Origin: Thermoplasmata archaeon
GTDB taxonomy: Archaea > Thermoplasmatota > Thermoplasmata > Lutacidiplasmatales > UBA184
Assembly (NCBI GenBank): GCA_021828085.1
Contig: JAKATE010000011.1
Span: 1 to 23,726, forward strand
Direction: 5' to 3'
DNA: 23,726 nucleotides
The notes under the pieces are model-generated. The model worked only from the letters and a program-made list of their open reading frames with translations, did no database searches and was not told where the DNA came from. Each line of letters begins with the position of its first letter. Positions within the stretch are counted from its first letter, which is position 1. Below, in pieces: positions 22,761-23,726 of the stretch. A program made the position numbers and the translations under genes.

Positions 22761-23474
22761 TCAGGGGGACGCCTGGGTCGGCCGCGAGCGCGGGGTCTCG
22801 ATTCGCTCGGCCAGTCCCGCCCGGACCAGCAGCTCCGCCTTTCCTTCCGGGAGCTCGATCAGGTCCTCGGCGTGTAGGTCGACCGCATCCTCCGGTCCCG
22901 CCATCACGGGCGCCCCGTCCTTGAGCACACGGACCACGGCAAGGTCCGACGGTTCCTCTCTCCCAGGGGGAGAGGGCCGTACCGAGATCGCCCCGTCGGA
23001 GGCGGCGCCCGTGCCGGCAGGGAGGACCGTCTCGCGGGGGGATGGGGCCGGAGGAGCTCCCGCGGGAGGGGATGTCTCGGTCGGAACGGGAGAGAGGAAG
23101 GGAGCGAAGCGGGTGGCGAAGGAGGCGATCTGCTCCCGCAGTTGTTCGGCCAGCGCCCGCTCCTCGGGGAGCAGGTTGGCCCAATCCTCTGACTGGAACG
23201 CCGCGTGGACCGAGCGGCGACCGATCTTCTCCAGGCGCCACTCCAAAAGCGCGCTCACCGCGCTCAGCACGCCGGCCCTCGTCTGCCGCGTCATCTCGGT
23301 CCGCGCCGAGGTGGGGTCCTTGCGGAGCTCCTCGGCGAGGAGGGAGTCCAGTTCCCCCAGGTACCGGCGGGTGGCCTCGTAGAAGTCCGGGGGAAGGGCG
23401 ACCGGGGTCCGGGACTGCATCTCCTCGCGGCGCAACCGGAGGAGGCGGTTGTGGTAGTCCTCGGACTGGGCCAT
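22761..23474 (-). CDS. gins51: GINS51-type replication protein
   Basis: This subunit of the archaeal GINS complex works with MCM helicase and a RecJ-like nuclease at replication forks. The 237-residue protein starts with the helical A-domain signature YHNRLLRLRREEMQSRTP and LPPDFYEATRRYLGELDSLL. After a proline-rich linker (about 128-175) it ends with the small B-domain (VRVLKDGAPVM, then DLIELPEGKAELLVRAGLA). This A-then-B order is that of GINS51 (Sld5/Psf1-like), not GINS23. ATG 23474 has a TATA-like box at 23508-23516 that would give a leader of about ten bases. It diverges from a Toprim gene, a second replication- or repair-type gene. Confidence 0.9.
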   Translation of the reverse strand: MAQSEDYHNRLLRLRREEMQSRTPVALPPDFYEATRRYLGELDSLLAEELRKDPTSARTEMTRQTRAGVLSAVSALLEWRLEKIGRRSVHAAFQSEDWANLLPEERALAEQLREQIASFATRFAPFLSPVPTETSPPAGAPPAPSPRETVLPAGTGAASDGAISVRPSPPGREEPSDLAVVRVLKDGAPVMAGPEDAVDLHAEDLIELPEGKAELLVRAGLAERIETPRSRPTQASP

Positions 23475-23507
23475 GGATCCGCTCGCGGGAGCCCTAGGGA
23501 CGCCCCC

Positions 23508-23516
23508 AATAAGAGT
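23508..23516 (-). promoter_or_regulatory. TATA-like box of GINS51
   Basis: On the minus strand this reads ACTCTTATT; its centre lies about 38 bases before the ATG at 23474, giving a leader of about ten bases. It stands in an otherwise GC-rich stretch. Confidence 0.45.
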
Positions 23517-23601
23517 GTCGCTTCGGCCGCGAGGGGAGCTTCCTCGGCGACCCCCCAGGGACGCGAAGACGGTAAGGGGGTCCCGGGTTCTTCGGGGGTC
23601 G

Positions 23602-23726
23602 GTGGCCGTCTTGCCTCCAGCGGAGAACTTCCAGGAGTTCCTGAGGACCTTGGCGGATCTCCGGGAGGCGGTCGCCGACCGGGCCCTCGTGCTCGTGGAA
23701 GGGGAGCGGAACAGGAAAGAACTTCC
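23602..23726 (+). CDS. Toprim-domain protein, 5' part only
   Basis: Only the first 40 or so residues lie inside the window. They contain ENFQEFLRTLADLREAVADR and then ALVLVEGERNRKEL, the opening strand-glutamate-glycine motif of the Toprim fold seen in small archaeal Toprim proteins (RNase M5/DnaG-like, COG1658-type). The conserved second acidic residue of VEGxxD is asparagine here. The start is GTG 23602 or TTG 23611, both without a clear ribosome site. The rest of the gene is cut off by the window edge, so function and length cannot be judged. It diverges from GINS51. Confidence 0.6.
   Translation, partial: MAVLPPAENFQEFLRTLADLREAVADRALVLVEGERNRKEL

Overview
The window is GC-rich chromosomal DNA from an archaeon, most likely a high-GC member of Thermoplasmatota or a close euryarchaeal relative. 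The evidence for archaea is a thermosome subunit, ribosomal proteins L1, L10 (P0) and P1-type L12, a Nop5-fibrillarin pair, a GINS51-type replication protein, a DRG/OBG GTPase with a TGS domain, a PAC2-family protein and a DUF973-like zinc-ribbon membrane protein. Several genes have an A/T-rich TATA-like box only about 25-35 bases before an ATG, GTG or TTG start, so leaderless or nearly leaderless transcripts appear common. The order-level placement is inference and no search was run.

Layout: (1) 1-3050: thermosome (+), convergent with a nitroreductase-rdgB pair (-) whose genes overlap by four bases; a perfect TTCG-loop hairpin separates the converging ends. (2) 3186-6985: a ClC-type anion transporter (+), a pirin (+) and a convergent VIT1/CCC1-type metal transporter (-). 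(3) 7252-10356: a zinc-ribbon membrane protein, a 364-base gene-free stretch rich in inverted repeats, then an L1-L10-L12 stalk operon. (4) 10464-13574: purF, nop5 and fibrillarin packed as one unit. (5) 13639-17297: a DRG GTPase (-) diverging from a large VirD4/TraG/HerA-type ATPase (+), apparently from one shared A/T-rich promoter. (6) 17471-19600: three tightly coupled RecA/KaiC-fold genes, only the first with an intact P-loop; a putative esterase follows directly. (7) 20793-23726: a PAC2 protein and a MidA-type methyltransferase (+), then GINS51 (-) diverging from a Toprim gene cut off by the window edge.

Most of the window is housekeeping: protein folding, translation, purine synthesis, rRNA methylation and replication. 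The two least explained parts are the RecA/KaiC-fold trio at 17471-19600, which looks like one ATPase with two pseudo-ATPase partners, and the orphan coupling-protein-like ATPase at 14814-17297. Other points worth a second look are a Nop5 without the usual GAEKALFR-type segment, an L10 without the shared acidic C-terminal tail, a ClC protein with altered anion-binding motifs and no internal proton glutamate, and a repeat arrangement over the thermosome start site. No tRNA, rRNA, CRISPR array, transposase or integrase was seen.
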